From NCBI RefSeq assembly GCF_003340495.1, contig NZ_QASA01000001.1:248001-312000 (forward strand): 64,000 bases of DNA, written 5' to 3'. Positions 26,869 through 35,252 of this stretch are shown piece by piece. This DNA comes from Adhaeribacter pallidiroseus. GTDB lineage: Bacteria > Bacteroidota > Bacteroidia > Cytophagales > Hymenobacteraceae. Both the position numbers and the translations under genes were made by a program. Under the pieces are notes generated by a model, which ran no database searches, was not told the DNA's origin, and saw nothing but the letters and a program-made list of their open reading frames with translations. How positions within the stretch are numbered: position 1 is the first letter of the stretch; each line of letters opens with the position of its first letter.

Positions 26869-26881
26869 AACCTGCAACCCA

Positions 26882-28132
26882 TCACTCATCGCGTAAGGCT
26901 TCTACGGGGTTTACGCGGGCGGCTTTGGTAGCCGGAATTAAACCGGCCAGGGCTCCGGAAAAAACCAACAGCAACACGGCGGTTAAGGCAATGGGTACAT
27001 TTACTTCCGGATTCGAGAAATAGCCGGCATCTACGTTCAGGCGGGTCATGAGGTAGTCGATTAAAGCAATGATACCCGTACCGGCAATTAACCCGAGCCA
27101 ACCCGCTACACCGGTAATAACAATAGATTCCTGAATAATTAAGCTGATGATGGACCAGGGCGTAGCGCCCAACGATTTGCGCACACCAATTTCTTTGGTG
27201 CGTTCTTTTACCACAATCAGCATGATATTGCCTACGCCAATAATGCCCGCGATAATGGTACCAATACTCACAAGCCAGCTAAAGGTAGAAATGCCGGTAA
27301 ACAAACCTTGTATGTCCTGAAACTCTTTTTCGATGTTGGCCGAACCAAAAGCTTTTAAATCATCGGGGGCAACTAGGTGCCGTTTCATGAGCAATTGTTT
27401 TACCTTCTCTTCCACGAGGGCCGCAGGAACGCCGGATTTGGGTAACATGGCAAAATAACCTACTTCGTTTACTTTGTTATACGTTTGCTGCAAAGTGGTG
27501 AGCGGCAGGAAAATAGTTTGGGCATCTTCGGTTAATGCTTCGCCTTTGCCCACTCCCCGAAAAATGCCGACAATTTGAAAATAAATACCTTTAATCCGGA
27601 TGAACTGCCCAATCGGGTTTTCGCCTTTTTGAAATAAGACCTCGATGATGCGCTCGCCCACCACCGCAATTTTGCGTTTCTCCTGCATATCAAGATTGTT
27701 CAGGAAGCGGCCTTTTAAAATATGCATGGGTTTTACCTGCCGAAAATCCGGATGATCGCCCCGTACTTCAAACGATGAACTTTTGGTGAGGCGGTTTACG
27801 GTAAAAGTACCATCCAACTGGTTGCTGGGAGCCAATACCGCCACTTCCGGTATTTCGGCAGCAATGGCCCGCATGTCGTCGTTGGTTAGTTTTATAAAGC
27901 GACCGGCTTTTAGGCCTTTATAAGGTACCGCGGTACGTTGCGTCCAGACGAAAACGGTATTTTTGGCAATGTTAAAATCTTTGATTACGCCATTTTCCAG
28001 ACCTTTACCGGCCCCCAGCAAAACAATCAACATAAAAATTCCCCAGAATACGCCAAAAGCCGTTAAGCCGGTGCGCAGTTTGTGTTTGCGTACCGTCGCG
28101 TAAATCTCCGCCCATTTGTCTAAATCAAACAT
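26882..28132 (-). CDS. ABC transporter permease (MacB/FtsX-like), copy 2
   Basis: 416 residues: one N-terminal membrane helix (GLTAFGVFWGIFMLIVLLGAGKGL), a MacB periplasmic core domain (about 50-240) and three C-terminal FtsX helices with the coupling segment VKERTKEIGVRKSLGATPWSII. It ends VNPVEALRDE, the usual finish of this family. It is paralogous to the 28641 gene and likely forms a heterodimer with it, driven by the ATPase at 29998. The start codon directly follows the octad array at 28133. Confidence 0.92.
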   Translation of the reverse strand: MFDLDKWAEIYATVRKHKLRTGLTAFGVFWGIFMLIVLLGAGKGLENGVIKDFNIAKNTVFVWTQRTAVPYKGLKAGRFIKLTNDDMRAIAAEIPEVAVLAPSNQLDGTFTVNRLTKSSSFEVRGDHPDFRQVKPMHILKGRFLNNLDMQEKRKIAVVGERIIEVLFQKGENPIGQFIRIKGIYFQIVGIFRGVGKGEALTEDAQTIFLPLTTLQQTYNKVNEVGYFAMLPKSGVPAALVEEKVKQLLMKRHLVAPDDLKAFGSANIEKEFQDIQGLFTGISTFSWLVSIGTIIAGIIGVGNIMLIVVKERTKEIGVRKSLGATPWSIISLIIQESIVITGVAGWLGLIAGTGIIALIDYLMTRLNVDAGYFSNPEVNVPIALTAVLLLVFSGALAGLIPATKAARVNPVEALRDE

Positions 28133-28196
28133 GGTTGAAATGTTATATTGTTGAATGGTTTTATTGCTGGATTGTTGATTTGTTAAATCGTTAGAT
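28133..28196 (+). repeat. Octad array (8 units) between the four-helix-bundle gene and permease 2
   Basis: 8-mers GGTTGAAA, TGTTATAT, TGTTGAAT, GGTTTTAT, TGCTGGAT, TGTTGATT, TGTTAAAT, CGTTAGAT. It starts at the base adjoining the permease start codon and includes the stop codon and last codons of the four-helix-bundle gene. The right-hand partner with complementary words is at 28577-28640. Confidence 0.88.
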
Positions 28197-28563
28197 TTTC
28201 ATTGGTGAATTTTATAAGCCAATTGATTAATTTAGGTAATTTTTCTAAATCTATTTCAATCTTTTTACCATGCTCGATGGGTATTAACTTTCTAATTGTG
28301 GCTTTTTTATACCAGTTTAAGGTTTCTAAGGTAGAACCTTTAGCGTAGCGGTAAAAGTTAACTTTGTCCTTCTTAGAATATCGGCCATAGCCTTCAGCAA
28401 TATTAGCCGATATACTATCTGCTGCTCGTACAAATTGCTTCCCAATAGTATCTCTTGAAAAATTATCCCATTGTAGAACTGCATTCCACACTGTATTGCT
28501 TAACTGAAAAGCTGTTTTATAAGCTTCTATATCTTCAAAATGTAAGTATTTTCGATTATCCAT
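28183..28563 (-). CDS. Four-helix-bundle protein (S23/bIVP/Avd-like), inserted in the efflux operon
   Basis: 126 residues, the usual size. Recognised by the family pattern LHFEDIEAYKTAFQLSNTVW near the start, IGKQFVRAADSISANIAEGYGRYSKKDKVNFYRYAKGSTLETLNWY in the middle (the R-A-A-D-S-I-x-A-N-I-A-E-G-x-G core) and a last helix LPKLINWLIKFTNE. Such proteins occur as intervening-sequence proteins in 23S rRNA genes and as relatives of the Avd subunit of diversity-generating retroelements; no reverse transcriptase is visible here. It has no obvious role in efflux. Both sides are closed by inverted octad arrays that extend to the neighbouring permease genes, making the unit look inserted. Confidence 0.9.
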   Translation of the reverse strand: MDNRKYLHFEDIEAYKTAFQLSNTVWNAVLQWDNFSRDTIGKQFVRAADSISANIAEGYGRYSKKDKVNFYRYAKGSTLETLNWYKKATIRKLIPIEHGKKIEIDLEKLPKLINWLIKFTNENLTI

Positions 28564-28576
28564 TCAGGTTCAACAA

Positions 28577-28640
28577 CATGCGACCATTTAACTATTCAAC
28601 AATTTAGCAATACAGCACTTCAACAATCCAACCATTCAAC
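28577..28640 (-). repeat. Octad array (8 units) upstream of the four-helix-bundle gene
   Basis: 8-mers ATGCGACC, ATTTAACT, ATTCAACA, ATTTAGCA, ATACAGCA, CTTCAACA, ATCCAACC, ATTCAACC. They are the complement type of the TGTTGAAT words at 28133-28196. The array ends at the base before the permease 1 stop codon (28641). Confidence 0.88.
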
Positions 28641-29885
28641 CTAATCTGCCCGAAGGGCTTCAATGGGTTTGATGTTGGCAGCTTTTAGGGCCGGAACCAG
28701 ACCGGCCAGGGCGCCGGCCAGTACCAGCACAATAGTAGCGGAGATAGCTACTCCCAGGTCTACTTCGGGGTGCGCAAAAAACGGGAGTTCTACGTTATTT
28801 GCTTCCAGTAAATAGCGAATTCCATCCAGCAGGCCCGCCCCGGCCAGTAAACCCAGGTAACCCGAAAAAGCGGTAATGACAATAGACTCTTGCAGGATCA
28901 GGCTTACCACCGAAAAAGGCGTAGCTCCTAAGGCTTTGCGCACGCCAATCTCGCGGGTGCGCTCTTTCACGATAATCAGCATAATGTTACTTACGCCCAC
29001 AATACCGGCGATCAGGGTACCAATGCCCACAATCCAGACAAAAATTTCGATGCCCCGGAACAAGCCATTGAGTTGGTTTAATTCGGTTTCGTTGTTGTTC
29101 ACGTACAAGGCCATGGGGTCTTCGGCGGCGAATTTATGACGTTGGGCCAGCACTTTTTTAACTTTATCCTCGATTACCTTGGCTGGTATGCCATTTTGGG
29201 CGACCATGGCCATGGTTTGTACCTGGTTTGGTTGGTTAAACGTTATCTGCAAGGTCGAAAACGGAATGTACGCCCGTTCTTCGCCGCGTCCGCCGTTGTT
29301 GCCTTTTAAATTAAAAATGCCGACTACTTTAAAGTAAATGCCCCGGATATTTACGTATTCGCCAATCGCGTTCTGTTCCCCGAAAAGTACTTTTTTAGCT
29401 ACCTCGCCCAGTATCACCACTTTCCTTTTTTCCTTGGCATCCATGGCATTCAGCAAGCGGCCTTTGTTTAAGCGCTCGCCGTTAAGGAGCAGAAAATCGT
29501 CGGTGGAGCCAAAAACCTGGTACGAACCGTTTTGCTTTTTATAGTTAATGGTAAACTCCCCAAAAAGTCGATTGCGCGGCGCGATAATTTTTACATTACT
29601 AACCTCGCGCATAATAGCCGAAAGGTCATCGTTCGTAAATTTTATTTCCCGACCCGGTGCCATCCCTTGGTGGGCTACCGAAGTACGACCCGTAAAAAAG
29701 AAGATGCTGTTTTTCGCTCCATCGCCAAACCGGTTAAAGATGCCGTTCTGCAACCCTTTGCCCATACCCAGCAGCAACACCAGCATAAAAATTCCCCAAA
29801 ATACTCCAAAGGCTGTCAGGAACGAACGCAATTTGTTCTTGCGCAACGTGCCGATAATCTCCTGCCATTTATCTATATCAAACAT
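28641..29885 (-). CDS. ABC transporter permease (MacB/FtsX-like), copy 1
   Basis: 414 residues with the same layout as the 26882 gene: N-terminal helix FLTAFGVFWGIFMLVLLLGMGKG, periplasmic core, and C-terminal FtsX helices with VKERTREIGVRKALGATPFSVV and the ending IKPIEALRAD. The two permeases share long stretches and probably arose by tandem duplication. It belongs between the ATPase and the second permease in the same operon. The leader is a heptad array. Confidence 0.92.
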   Translation of the reverse strand: MFDIDKWQEIIGTLRKNKLRSFLTAFGVFWGIFMLVLLLGMGKGLQNGIFNRFGDGAKNSIFFFTGRTSVAHQGMAPGREIKFTNDDLSAIMREVSNVKIIAPRNRLFGEFTINYKKQNGSYQVFGSTDDFLLLNGERLNKGRLLNAMDAKEKRKVVILGEVAKKVLFGEQNAIGEYVNIRGIYFKVVGIFNLKGNNGGRGEERAYIPFSTLQITFNQPNQVQTMAMVAQNGIPAKVIEDKVKKVLAQRHKFAAEDPMALYVNNNETELNQLNGLFRGIEIFVWIVGIGTLIAGIVGVSNIMLIIVKERTREIGVRKALGATPFSVVSLILQESIVITAFSGYLGLLAGAGLLDGIRYLLEANNVELPFFAHPEVDLGVAISATIVLVLAGALAGLVPALKAANIKPIEALRAD

Positions 29886-29886
29886 A

Positions 29887-29949
29887 GGTTAGTCGATAGT
29901 TGATAGTCCATAGACCATAGTCCACAGAAGTTATTAGTTATTAGTTGGC
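29887..29949 (+). repeat. Heptad array (9 units) between the ATPase and permease 1
   Basis: 7-mers GGTTAGT, CGATAGT, TGATAGT, CCATAGA, CCATAGT, CCACAGA, AGTTATT, AGTTATT, AGTTGGC, starting one base from the permease 1 start codon. Confidence 0.82.
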
Positions 29950-29975
29950 AAATGCAATCAGAGCTTAATTAAACC

Positions 29976-30038
29976 GGTAATTGCTAAATGGTAAATATTA
30001 ACTGGAAACTGGTACCTGGTAATTGGTTACTGGTAAAT
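29976..30038 (+). repeat. Heptad array (9 units) running into the ATPase coding sequence
   Basis: 7-mers GGTAATT, GCTAAAT, GGTAAAT, ATTAACT, GGAAACT, GGTACCT, GGTAATT, GGTTACT, GGTAAAT. The ATPase stop codon is at 29998-30000, so the last 13 residues or so of that protein ([12 protein letters not shown]) are encoded by array DNA. Confidence 0.82.
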
Positions 30039-30708
30039 GTACCGGGTCGTTTACAATCAAGCCATCTTTTAACCGGATGACTCGTTGGGTTTGCGCGGCA
30101 ATATCATTTTCGTGGGTTACAATAATAACGGTAATGCCTTCGCCGTTTACTTCTTTAAAAAGCTCCATTACTTCAAAGGAAGTTTGCGTATCTAGGGCGC
30201 CGGTTGGTTCATCGGCCAGAATAAGCTTAGGCTTGCTGATAAGGGCTCGGGCAATAGCTACCCGTTGCTTTTGTCCGCCGGATAATTCATTAGGAGAATG
30301 TTCGGCTCGATCGAGTAAACCTACCCGGTCCAGGTATTCTAAAGCTAATTTATTGCGTTCCCGGCGGCCTACTTTCTGATAGTATAGCGGCAAAGCCACG
30401 TTTTCCATGGCATTTTTAAAAGAAAGCAGATTAAAGGACTGAAAAACGAAACCCAGAAATTTATTGCGGTAATAAGCGGCTTTGGTTTGCGATAGGTTGC
30501 GGATATGCGCTCCCGCCAGGTAATAATCGCCGGTATCGTAGTCATCCAAAATACCCAGAATGTTGAGTAAGGTAGATTTACCGGAACCCGAAGAACCCAT
30601 AATCGACACCAGCTCGCCTTCTTCAATAATCGTATCAATGCCTTTGAGTACGTGCAGTTTGTTATGCCCGACCGCATAGTATTTATGGATGTTCTGCAGT
30701 TTGATCAT
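29998..30708 (-). CDS. ABC transporter ATP-binding protein (MacB/LolD-like)
   Basis: 236 residues. Walker [13 protein letters not shown] (about 38-49), Q-loop FQSFNLL, signature [15 protein letters not shown], Walker [13 protein letters not shown], and switch His in VIIVTHEND. It is a stand-alone nucleotide-binding subunit of the MacB/LolD type, energising the two permeases downstream. First gene of the operon. The usual C-terminus ends near [10 protein letters not shown]; the extra residues up to the stop are encoded by the heptad array at 29976-30038, an apparent extension by repeat DNA. Confidence 0.93.
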   Translation of the reverse strand: MIKLQNIHKYYAVGHNKLHVLKGIDTIIEEGELVSIMGSSGSGKSTLLNILGILDDYDTGDYYLAGAHIRNLSQTKAAYYRNKFLGFVFQSFNLLSFKNAMENVALPLYYQKVGRRERNKLALEYLDRVGLLDRAEHSPNELSGGQKQRVAIARALISKPKLILADEPTGALDTQTSFEVMELFKEVNGEGITVIIVTHENDIAAQTQRVIRLKDGLIVNDPVHLPVTNYQVPVSS

Positions 30709-31166
30709 GATTGTTTAATAAGGGGCGTAAGAGCTGGCATTACGAAGATTAAAGCTTTGAAATTTAAAACGTTAATCTACTGCCAAAATAATATATTTCT
30801 CGGCAAAAGATAATTATTTCCGAAAATTTAACTTCGTGTTCTTAACCAGATGCTTGATGGCCAAAAAAGGTTGTATGAGAAAAAATTAAATTCCAACCAA
30901 CGTTAAAACCAGCTGCAATACTGGTTATTATATAAAAAGGAAAAAGCAACACCGGAGACGCAATTGGTATAGCCGGAGTATTGTTGCTGATTTAGATGGA
31001 GTATCTTTTGTAAAAAATTGGTGTGGTTATTTGGTTCAGGTATGCCGTTTGGTAACGAATTGTAAAATGATTGCAGAATAAAAATTAAGATAATACCAGC
31101 AACCAGATTTATAGTCACTATTTACACGTGTAATCAGAATTAAAATTTAAAAAAAGTATCCTTACT
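30709..31166. other. Intergenic region upstream of the efflux operon
   Basis: About 460 bp. It must contain the promoter of the ATPase-permease operon, but no clear -7 element was found. A 71-codon minus-strand frame (30903-31118) lacks supporting features. A short imperfect inverted repeat with CAACACCGGAG and CCGGAGTATTGTTG lies around 30947-30990. Confidence 0.4.
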
Positions 31167-31970
31167 CTATTCTTTTAACCTTTTTTGCTGTTGTTCTACC
31201 ACTGTGGCTACCTCCAGCACCGGGGCAATCCAAATAGTTTTTTCGTGCTGCTTTAAATACCGTAACAATTGCCGGTGGGCGGGTAGCGAAACATTTAAAC
31301 TGTGTTCGCCGCCTACACCATGGAAAAGAAACACCAGTAAACCACCTTGAGCTTCGGCTTGTTTTACCTGTTCAATCAATTCCTTCCCGGTTTGCCCGTT
31401 GGCTACAAAGCAATTGATGTTGTACAAATTAACTTTCGCCAGGGGCTGCAATCCCGCACTTACGCCGCGGGCCCCGACAAACTCTTTTCTCAGAGAAGCT
31501 AGATATTCCATGCCATTAATTTTGGTATCGCCGCAGGGGTAAGCAAACGTTCTTCTGGTTTTACCATCAATGGCATACAGCAATGTGTTCATCGATTGGA
31601 TTTCATCGGTTATTCTTGCGGCGGTATACTTACTTAAATCGTAGTCTGGCTTCACAAATGCTCTGCCGGGTAAGCTGCCGTCGCAGGGATGATGAATGGT
31701 GTGATTTCCTAACTCATGGCCTTTTGCTGCCGCCGCTCGCCAGGTTGGGATTTGTGCTTGTAAACCGCCAAAATAATCCGAAAGGTAGAAGGTTGCTTTT
31801 AGTCCCAGAGAATCTAACGCTGGTAGAACATAGGTTAAGTGCACCTTCAAGCCATCATCGTAGGTTAAAACCACCGTGCATTTCTTCCCTTCCCGGAGCA
31901 AATTACTTTGAGCTTGTACGGCAAACGCCACAAGAATAAGTAACACCGATAAAGTAATCAATTTGTTCAT
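31167..31970 (-). CDS. Secreted polysaccharide deacetylase (NodB domain)
   Basis: 267 residues with a signal peptide (LITLSVLLILVAFAVQAQ). NodB motifs: TYDDGLKVHL (motif 1 with the metal/catalytic Asp pair), ELGNHTIHHPCDG (motif 2, H-x3-H), TRRTFAYPCGD (motif 3 with Arg/Tyr-Pro-Cys-Gly) and LVFLFHGVGG near the C-terminus (His motif 5). It probably removes acetyl groups from cell-wall or extracellular polysaccharide. The gene stands alone, with a TAACTTTG promoter element 40 bp upstream. Confidence 0.92.
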   Translation of the reverse strand: MNKLITLSVLLILVAFAVQAQSNLLREGKKCTVVLTYDDGLKVHLTYVLPALDSLGLKATFYLSDYFGGLQAQIPTWRAAAAKGHELGNHTIHHPCDGSLPGRAFVKPDYDLSKYTAARITDEIQSMNTLLYAIDGKTRRTFAYPCGDTKINGMEYLASLRKEFVGARGVSAGLQPLAKVNLYNINCFVANGQTGKELIEQVKQAEAQGGLLVFLFHGVGGEHSLNVSLPAHRQLLRYLKQHEKTIWIAPVLEVATVVEQQQKRLKE

Positions 31971-32009
31971 GGGTTATTTAAGAACACTGGTTAGCTCTTT
32001 AACCTACCA

Positions 32010-32017
32010 CAAAGTTA
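32010..32017 (-). promoter_or_regulatory. Candidate -7 promoter element TAACTTTG for the polysaccharide deacetylase
   Basis: Matches TAnnTTTG on the minus strand, 40 bp before the start codon. No TTTG-like -33 element is evident at the expected distance. Confidence 0.45.
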
Positions 32018-32153
32018 GCGCTTGCACGATTTGGATAGCTGCTAAGCTTAAGAAAGAATTTTTAAATTTTTACCCTGATTAATCCCTCAGACTTGTTTTA
32101 AACTGACCGGATAAATGTATCTGGACAGTTTAAGAATAAGTAATTAGCACCGA

Positions 32154-32525
32154 TCAGGCTTCTTTTTTACCTTCGAAACTGGAACCATCGGCATCTAAGG
32201 TCATGCCGTTTACTTTTTTATCGGTATCACGCTTAAATTTTAAAATGGCCCTACCCGAGGCATCAAAAGTGTCTGCTTCTGGCAACGGAATTAAATCTCC
32301 TTCTTCGGCACCGGTATTTGCGTGCAGTTTTCCGTTTATTAACGTTATTGTTAAGTATTCAAAAGGCAGTCCTTCAAATTTGTACTTCCCAATATATTGG
32401 TTTAAATCCATTGGATCATCTACTACAACTAGCTTAGAGGAGGCAGAAGTAAGTGCTTGAGGCACAAAAGCAAAAGTGGTTGAAAGCGCAAAAGCACAAA
32501 TTCCCGTTAAAATAATTTTTTTCAT
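32154..32525 (-). CDS. Secreted DUF3471-like small protein
   Basis: I place the start at the ATG at 32525 (MKKIILTGICAFALSTTFAF), giving 123 residues with a standard signal peptide; the longer frame to 32582 adds a sequence that is not signal-like. The mature part YIGKYKFEGLPFEYLTITLINGKLHANTG, then FDASGRAILKFKRDTDKKVNGMTLDADG, follows the DUF3471/Pab87 octamerization-domain pattern, a lipocalin-like fold often fused to beta-lactamase-type serine hydrolases. Here it stands alone. Function unknown. Confidence 0.8.
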   Translation of the reverse strand: MKKIILTGICAFALSTTFAFVPQALTSASSKLVVVDDPMDLNQYIGKYKFEGLPFEYLTITLINGKLHANTGAEEGDLIPLPEADTFDASGRAILKFKRDTDKKVNGMTLDADGSSFEGKKEA

Positions 32526-32931
32526 GATAGTTAATAAGATGTGGTTCAGATTCCTGATTCTACTAATGTAAGTAAATACCAATTATTGATGGCGTAAAAT
32601 TTACTGGTTTTTACTCGGAAATTTTAAAATTTTTAGATTTCTGCGGTTCAAGCCGCTTCTTTTTGGAAACTTCTTTAGGTATGGTGATACCCAAACGCCC
32701 GCCCCTTAAAAAAATAGCTGGTCAGCGACTAAAAATTTAAAAATTTCTGTTGGGAAGAAATAACCACAAAAAAGCTTGGTTTGCATCATGTGATAGCTGC
32801 AAGGAGTGCCCCGGCTTTACTAGATCTTTATTCTGGTTTTGCCTGATTAGTAGTAGTTTGAGGCCTGCTTTTTCGCTTAATCGCTTTCTTTCGGTAAATT
32901 GGGGCATTAAATTTTTAAGGTAGGTGCGTTT
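32526..32931. other. Intergenic region between divergent DUF3471-like gene and TonB receptor
   Basis: About 405 bp without a supportable gene. It holds one AAAAATTTAAAAATTT word (32731-32746). No cobalamin or other riboswitch fold is recognised, although such elements are common upstream of TonB receptors. Confidence 0.45.
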
Positions 32932-35110
32932 ATGAAGAAATGGAATATACTGATAGGTTTATTTTTACTATTTACCCTGGTGGTTAATGCCCAGTCTCCA
33001 ACAGATAGCCTGAGGGGTAAAAAGCTGAATGAAGTAACGGTAACGGGGCGTAAATCCAATATTGAACGCTTACCTCGTTTAAAAGATACTTTCCTATTTT
33101 CAGGTAAAAAAACGAAGTAATTAATCTGGGTAGTTTAAACGCGAATATCACCGAGAAAACGCCGCGCCAGTTGTTTGCCAAAGTGCCCGGCGTGTTTGTG
33201 TACGATATGGATGGCTCCGGCAATCAGGTAAATATTTCTACCAGGGGCTTAGACCCGCATCGGGGTTGGGAGTTTAACATTCGCCAGAATGGCGTTATTA
33301 CTAACTCCGATATGTATGGCTACCCAGCCTCGCATTATAGTTTGCCCCTGGAAGCCGTGGAACGCATCGAGCTGGTGCGGGGCACTGGTGCCTTACAGTT
33401 CGGTGCGCAGTTTGGCGGTATGCTGCACTACGTAACCAAACAACCCGATACTACCCGCACCCTGGGCCTAGAAAGCGTAAATGCCGCCGGATCTTTTGGT
33501 TTGCTGAGTACCTATAATGCCATTAGCGGTACTAAAGGTAAATTTAGCTATTACGCTTATTACAGTAAACGAGTATCAAATGGCTACCGCGATAACAGCC
33601 GCACTAATTACGATGCGCAAGGATTTTTGCTTCACTATAAACCCAACAAAGAAGTAAGTTTAACCGCCGAACTGGGCCGCTCGAATTACGTGTACCAAAT
33701 TCCCGGCCCGCTAACCGATAGTATGTTTCGGGCTAATCCGCGGCAGTCTACGCGCCGCCGCAATTATTTTAACCCGGATATTTACGTGCCTTCTTTTACC
33801 GTAGATTATAGCTTATCCGCGAGAACAAAAATGAAATGGGTTACTTCGGCGGTACTGGGTGCCCGCAACAGCGTGCAGTTTGACAAGCCCGCCAATGTGG
33901 CCGATGTGATTGATCCGGCTACGCTGGCCTACGTGCCGCGCCAGGTAGATGTCGATCATTTTAATAGTTATACTTCCGAGTTGCGGGTATCGCATACCTA
34001 CGAAATAGGTTCTGTTTTTTCTACTTTGGTAACGGGTTTGCAAGTAATGCGCAATGATTTGCACCGGCAGCAACTAGGTAAAGGTACCACCAACAGCGAT
34101 TTTGATTTAACCTTAACGCAACCCCAATGGGGCCGCGACATGCATTTTAAAACCCGCAACGTAGCTATTTTTGCCGAAAACCAATTTCAACTAAGTCCGG
34201 CGTTCTCGCTTAGTCCGGGTATTCGGGTAGAAAGCGGTCAATCCGATATGGGTGGTAAAATTACGTACTACCAAAACGAGCAATTGCCAACCGTTATTAA
34301 ACACCGTTTTCCTTTACTCGGGATAAATGCCGATTACCAGTTAGGAACTAACCAAAACTTTTACGCTGGTTTCTCGCAAGCCTATCGCCCGGTAATTTTT
34401 AAAGATATTATACCCGCTACCACCTACGAACGGATTGATAAGGACCTGGAAGACGCCAGCGGCTACAATGCCGAAATGGGCTACCGGGGAGAGCAGGCCG
34501 GTTTAAAATGGGATGTGAGCTTGTTCCAGTTGCGGTATAACAACCGTTTGGGTAGTTTAAATCAAAGCGATGAAGCGGGTAATTTTTACCTGTATCGCAC
34601 TAATATTGGTAATTCAGTAACAAACGGGGTGGAGCTTTTTGTCGAGTACACGCATCCGTTTTCCTCGTATAGCCAGTTATCTTTTTTACCTCTACCGCTT
34701 ACATGGATGCCCGTTACCTAAACGCGCAAGTGCGCCAAGGCAACGAAAATATTTCGGTTAAAAACAATCACGTAGAAAGTACACCTCCCTGGATTAGCCG
34801 CAATGGGGTAACCTATAACTACAAATTATTCAGTATTTCGGGTTTGTACAGCTACACCGCTAAATGCTACGCCGATGCATTAAATACGCGCAAGCCTTCG
34901 GTGAATGGAGCAGTGGGATTGGTGCCGGCTTACGGTATTTTTGATATGAACGCTTCGTACCGCATTTCGCCGCAGGTTAAAGTACGCGTAAATATTAATA
35001 ATCTGCTAAACAACCACTACTTCACCAAACGTCCTACGTTTTATCCCGGTCCGGGAATCTGGCCATCGGATGGACGTAGCTTTAATGTTTCTGTTGCTCT
35101 TTCTATTTAA
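32932..35110 (+). pseudogene. TonB-dependent outer-membrane receptor (FecA-like) broken by two frameshifts
   Basis: Three collinear pieces in successive -1 frames: 32932-33120, 33171-34721 (with its true reading back to about 33112) and 34703-35110; joined, about 725 residues. Signal peptide KKWNILIGLFLLFTLVVNAQ, then LNEVTVTGRKSNIERLP (TonB box/plug start), plug domain with FAKVPGVFVYDMDGSGNQVNISTRG and GTGALQFGAQFGGML, a 22-strand-type barrel, and the terminal NNLLNNHYFTKRPTFYPGPGIWPSDGR with SFNVSVALSI. Breaks: A7 at 33106-33112 (one more A gives GKKNEVINLGSL) and T6 at 34682-34687 (one more T gives SFFTSTAYMDARYL). The substrate is probably a ferric siderophore or citrate-like ligand; that is inference. 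Confidence 0.88.
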
Positions 35111-35126
35111 AATATACAAGAGCTGT

Positions 35127-35167
35127 AAAATCTAAACAGGTAGCCCCAAGCTACCTGTTTAGATTTT
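35127..35167 (+). terminator. Intrinsic terminator of the TonB receptor gene
   Basis: Perfect 18-bp stem (35127-35144 with 35150-35167), loop CCCAA, arms with A4 and T4 ends; usable on both strands. Confidence 0.85.
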
Positions 35168-35252
35168 AAGATTTATTTTTAAAAATTATCTGGTTAACTC
35201 TGACTAAGGGTTTGTTACCCAAGTAAGTAGATTAACGGTAGTTTTTTAAATT

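Noticed and set aside
28183-28563. Diversity-generating retroelement based on the Avd-like protein
   Set aside because: No reverse transcriptase, template repeat or variable repeat pair is seen in the window.
30903-31118. 71-codon minus-strand frame with a hydrophobic start
   Set aside because: Could mimic a signal peptide, but the rest is Asn/Gln/Tyr-rich AT-driven sequence; no context supports it.
32526-32931. Cobalamin-type riboswitch upstream of the TonB receptor
   Set aside because: No B12-box or matching helical layout could be recognised.
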